Source: Halichondria panicea
Lineage: Eukaryota; Porifera; Demospongiae; Suberitida; Halichondriidae
NCBI RefSeq assembly: GCF_963675165.1
Contig: NC_087380.1
Span: 3,277,803 to 3,341,802, forward strand
Length of the DNA: 64,000 bases
Direction: 5' to 3'
Below the pieces are notes generated by a model. The model made no database searches and had not been told where the DNA came from. It saw only the letters and a program-made list of their open reading frames with translations. The translations under genes were made by a program, and so were the position numbers. Within the stretch, counting starts at the first letter, position 1; every line of letters begins with the position of its first letter. Below are positions 61,956-64,000 of this stretch, one piece after another.

Positions 61956-64000
61956 ATGACGGACTCAAAGTCTCTCACAAGACAAGCCGGGAAGATAGTG
62001 TGCCTGTGTATAGCCTGGTACGCCTTCAGCAGTGCCAACAATGTCCTGGGGAAGCAGATCTTCAACGTGTTCCCCTACCCGATGACTGTGTGTATGGTGC
62101 AGTTGCTCACACTGAATGCATTCCTGGGACCAGCCCTGGCTGTACTGGACGTACAACCTGCCCCCCACTTCAATAGGAGGTTCTATCTAAGGAGAATGGT
62201 TCCTCTGGCGCTAGGGAAACTGTTTGCGACATTGTCGGCACATCTCAGTATACTCAAGGTGCCCGTCTCTTATGCACACACAGGTAGGTAGGTGTGTTGT
62301 ATAGTGGTTACACGCAAGTTACAATCTACTTGTTGTTATGAGCAATTGGTGGTAATGTAATGAAAAACATAATTATGGGCTATTGAATTCAGTGACCATT
62401 GCGTGCATTGTGCACGTGCATGAACATTTTTGCCTGATTGTATGTTTGCGTACGGTGTGTGTCTTAAGTGGTGCAAATTGCATGGAATGGTAGCTGTAAG
62501 GTTTCTAGGAAGCTTTCCTCACTGCATATCTCTCCCTCCATGTTGTGATTCCCCACTCTCTTTACTTCCTCTCCTATTCATCGGATTACAGTCAAGGTGA
62601 GACATTGTGTATTGTTGATAGGCAACTTTTAATGTTTAGGCTATCATTAACACGCCCCCATTTGAGCTATACAATCAAGAGTTTGTGTTAACGAGCCCCC
62701 AGCTGAGCCTAGTACAAGAGTTTGTGTTAACGAGCCCCCCAGCTGAGCCTAGTACAGGAGCTTGTACATCAACAACACTCACCACCAAGCTCTATAATTA
62801 TGTGGACTACTTCCTTAATTATATTGTAATACGTACTTTCAGTACATTCATTACTTAATAAATGCGCTGCCTACACTGTTACTTGTGTTACTCCCTCCCC
62901 TCAGGCGATGCTCCCTTTCTTCACAGTGCTGCTCTCTGTGGTGATCATGAGGGAACACTACTCCATGAAGGTACATACAGGTACATGTACATGTTCCCTC
63001 CTGAGGGTACATACACAATGTCACTGTACATGTACATGTTTCCTCCTGAGGGTACATGTACAGGCAGTACGTCCCTTCTACAAGTGGTACAATTTCTAAA
63101 ACAACATTATAATCTCCTAGGTAATTCTTATTACATGTGTGCTTTAGACCACTGATTCCTTTCGTGCCCAAATCTGCTGTCTTTAGAAGAAAACAAAGAC
63201 GTGTGACCTCTCTAAAATATGCTTTCTGCTATCTACTATATCGCATGATATAATTTTCTGTCATTCCTACTTAAGGTGTACCTCTCACTGGTGCCGATAA
63301 TATCAGGTGTGCTCATAGCCACAGCAACCGAGCTGAGTTTTGACCTGGTGGGCATGGTGGCTGCTCTCAGTGCAACCATCCTCACAGCACTACTGAACAT
63401 ATACTCCAAAAAGGTGAGTCTGTGTGTCAAGTGTGTGTACAGCTTGAACTGCAGTCATACAAAAGTTGTGAAAGCTATAATTGTAACTTGCCCACATGTA
63501 AAATTTGCTTTAAGAGGCTTTTTCACTTTCCCTTACATTGTTATAAGTATGGGCCTGTCCATGATCAGCTAACGAATGTCTATTGTCGCTCTATGTAATT
63601 TATACAGTGCATGCGTGACACTCGTATCCACCACTTGAGGCTGCTGCTAGTGCTGAGTCAGCTCTGTTGTGTATTCCTGTTCCCAGTGTGGCTGTACACG
63701 GATGTCTGGGACATCATCATCACCCTACACAAGGTCGGTAGTACAGTGAAAATCTAGATGTAGCATTTTACATATAATAATCCCCGTACAACAGTCATAA
63801 CATAAAATAGTCACCACTACTTTAGTTTACTCCGTGTTTTAAATGTGTCAGAGGTCTTGCATAGATCTATAACCTTGCATCCTCCCCAACTCAATTTCTA
63901 AGCTAGCATCCTTTATCGTTATTGACTTTGACTTTCTCTATATATATAGATGTACAACACTCATTAACCACCCCCCCAACCACACCCCTCCAGGTGAGGC
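61956..64000 (+). CDS. SLC35E1: SLC35E1-like nucleotide-sugar/triose-phosphate-type transporter, 5' part
   Basis: Multi-pass membrane protein of the drug/metabolite transporter superfamily (SLC35E group, Golgi/ER; substrate uncertain). Exons: 61956-62283, 62592-62596 (5 nt), 62905-62970, 63276-63413, 63608-63733; phases agree, giving 221 codons before the window ends. A further exon may start at 63994 after CCCTCCAG. Hallmarks: [20 protein letters not shown] (TM1 and loop), [30 protein letters not shown] around the microexon, [20 protein letters not shown] and ALLNIYSKK, then [13 protein letters not shown]. Without the microexon the reading frame and the conserved YAHTVKA segment are lost. 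Start chosen as the first ATG before the conserved TM1 block, 207 bp from STAMBP. Confidence 0.92.
62647..62758. repeat. Tandem repeat, about 3 units of about 40 bp
   Basis: Two close copies (about 62679-62717 and 62718-62758, landmark GTTTGTGTTAACGAGCCCCC) follow a diverged one from 62647. Located in intron 2 of the SLC35E1-like gene. Confidence 0.75.
62980..63063. repeat. Tandem duplication with TACATGTACATG
   Basis: Two copies of GTACATGTACATGTTcCCTC + CTGAGGGTACAT, about 45 bp apart, in intron 3 of the SLC35E1-like gene. Confidence 0.75.

Overview
This is a eukaryotic, intron-rich nuclear window from an animal. The gene models follow metazoan proteins closely, introns have GT-AG borders, and non-coding DNA is packed with short inverted-repeat transposons, (TG)n tracts and the palindrome TACATGTA. 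The repeat style and an RT family I associate with sponge and cnidarian genomes suggest an early-branching marine invertebrate, perhaps a demosponge. The species is not determined.

Layout. 1-6400 is a retroelement graveyard: fragments of an RT element on the minus strand, a degraded non-LTR (LINE) element on the plus strand split by a 2.57-kb insertion, and an unidentified coiled-coil reading frame. 6424-13464 (minus) is a 22-exon partial copy of a nardilysin-like M16 metalloprotease gene; it is a pseudogene. 13465-20537 is repeat-rich: nested transposons, a telomere-like minisatellite, a stray copy of a GLDC exon and an unidentified gene fragment. 20538-30161 (minus) is the complete 32-exon nardilysin gene, predicted 1056 aa. 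30412-46206 (plus) is the 23-exon mitochondrial glycine dehydrogenase gene GLDC, predicted 1010 aa. 47154-48689 (minus) is a forkhead-box gene. 49264-61748 (minus) is an 11-exon AMSH/STAMBP-like JAMM deubiquitinase, predicted 634 aa. 61956 to the window end (plus) is the 5' part of an SLC35E1-like transporter.

Organisation. Two gene pairs are head-to-head across short gaps: nardilysin/GLDC (250 bp between ATGs) and STAMBP/SLC35E1 (207 bp). They probably share bidirectional promoters. GLDC and the forkhead gene converge. The genes are otherwise functionally unrelated housekeeping or regulatory loci; I see no operon-like pathway.

Main points for a second look: (i) a partial tandem duplication of nardilysin whose broken copy carries two transposons absent from the intact copy; (ii) miniature transposons, as short as 50 and 58 bp, with perfect 9-bp target duplications; (iii) a nested insertion stack at 14277-17278; (iv) a 5-nt microexon in the SLC35E1-like gene; (v) a minisatellite that repeatedly copies the GLDC exon 17 splice donor; (vi) many 3' splice sites formed by the ends of (CA)n tracts.
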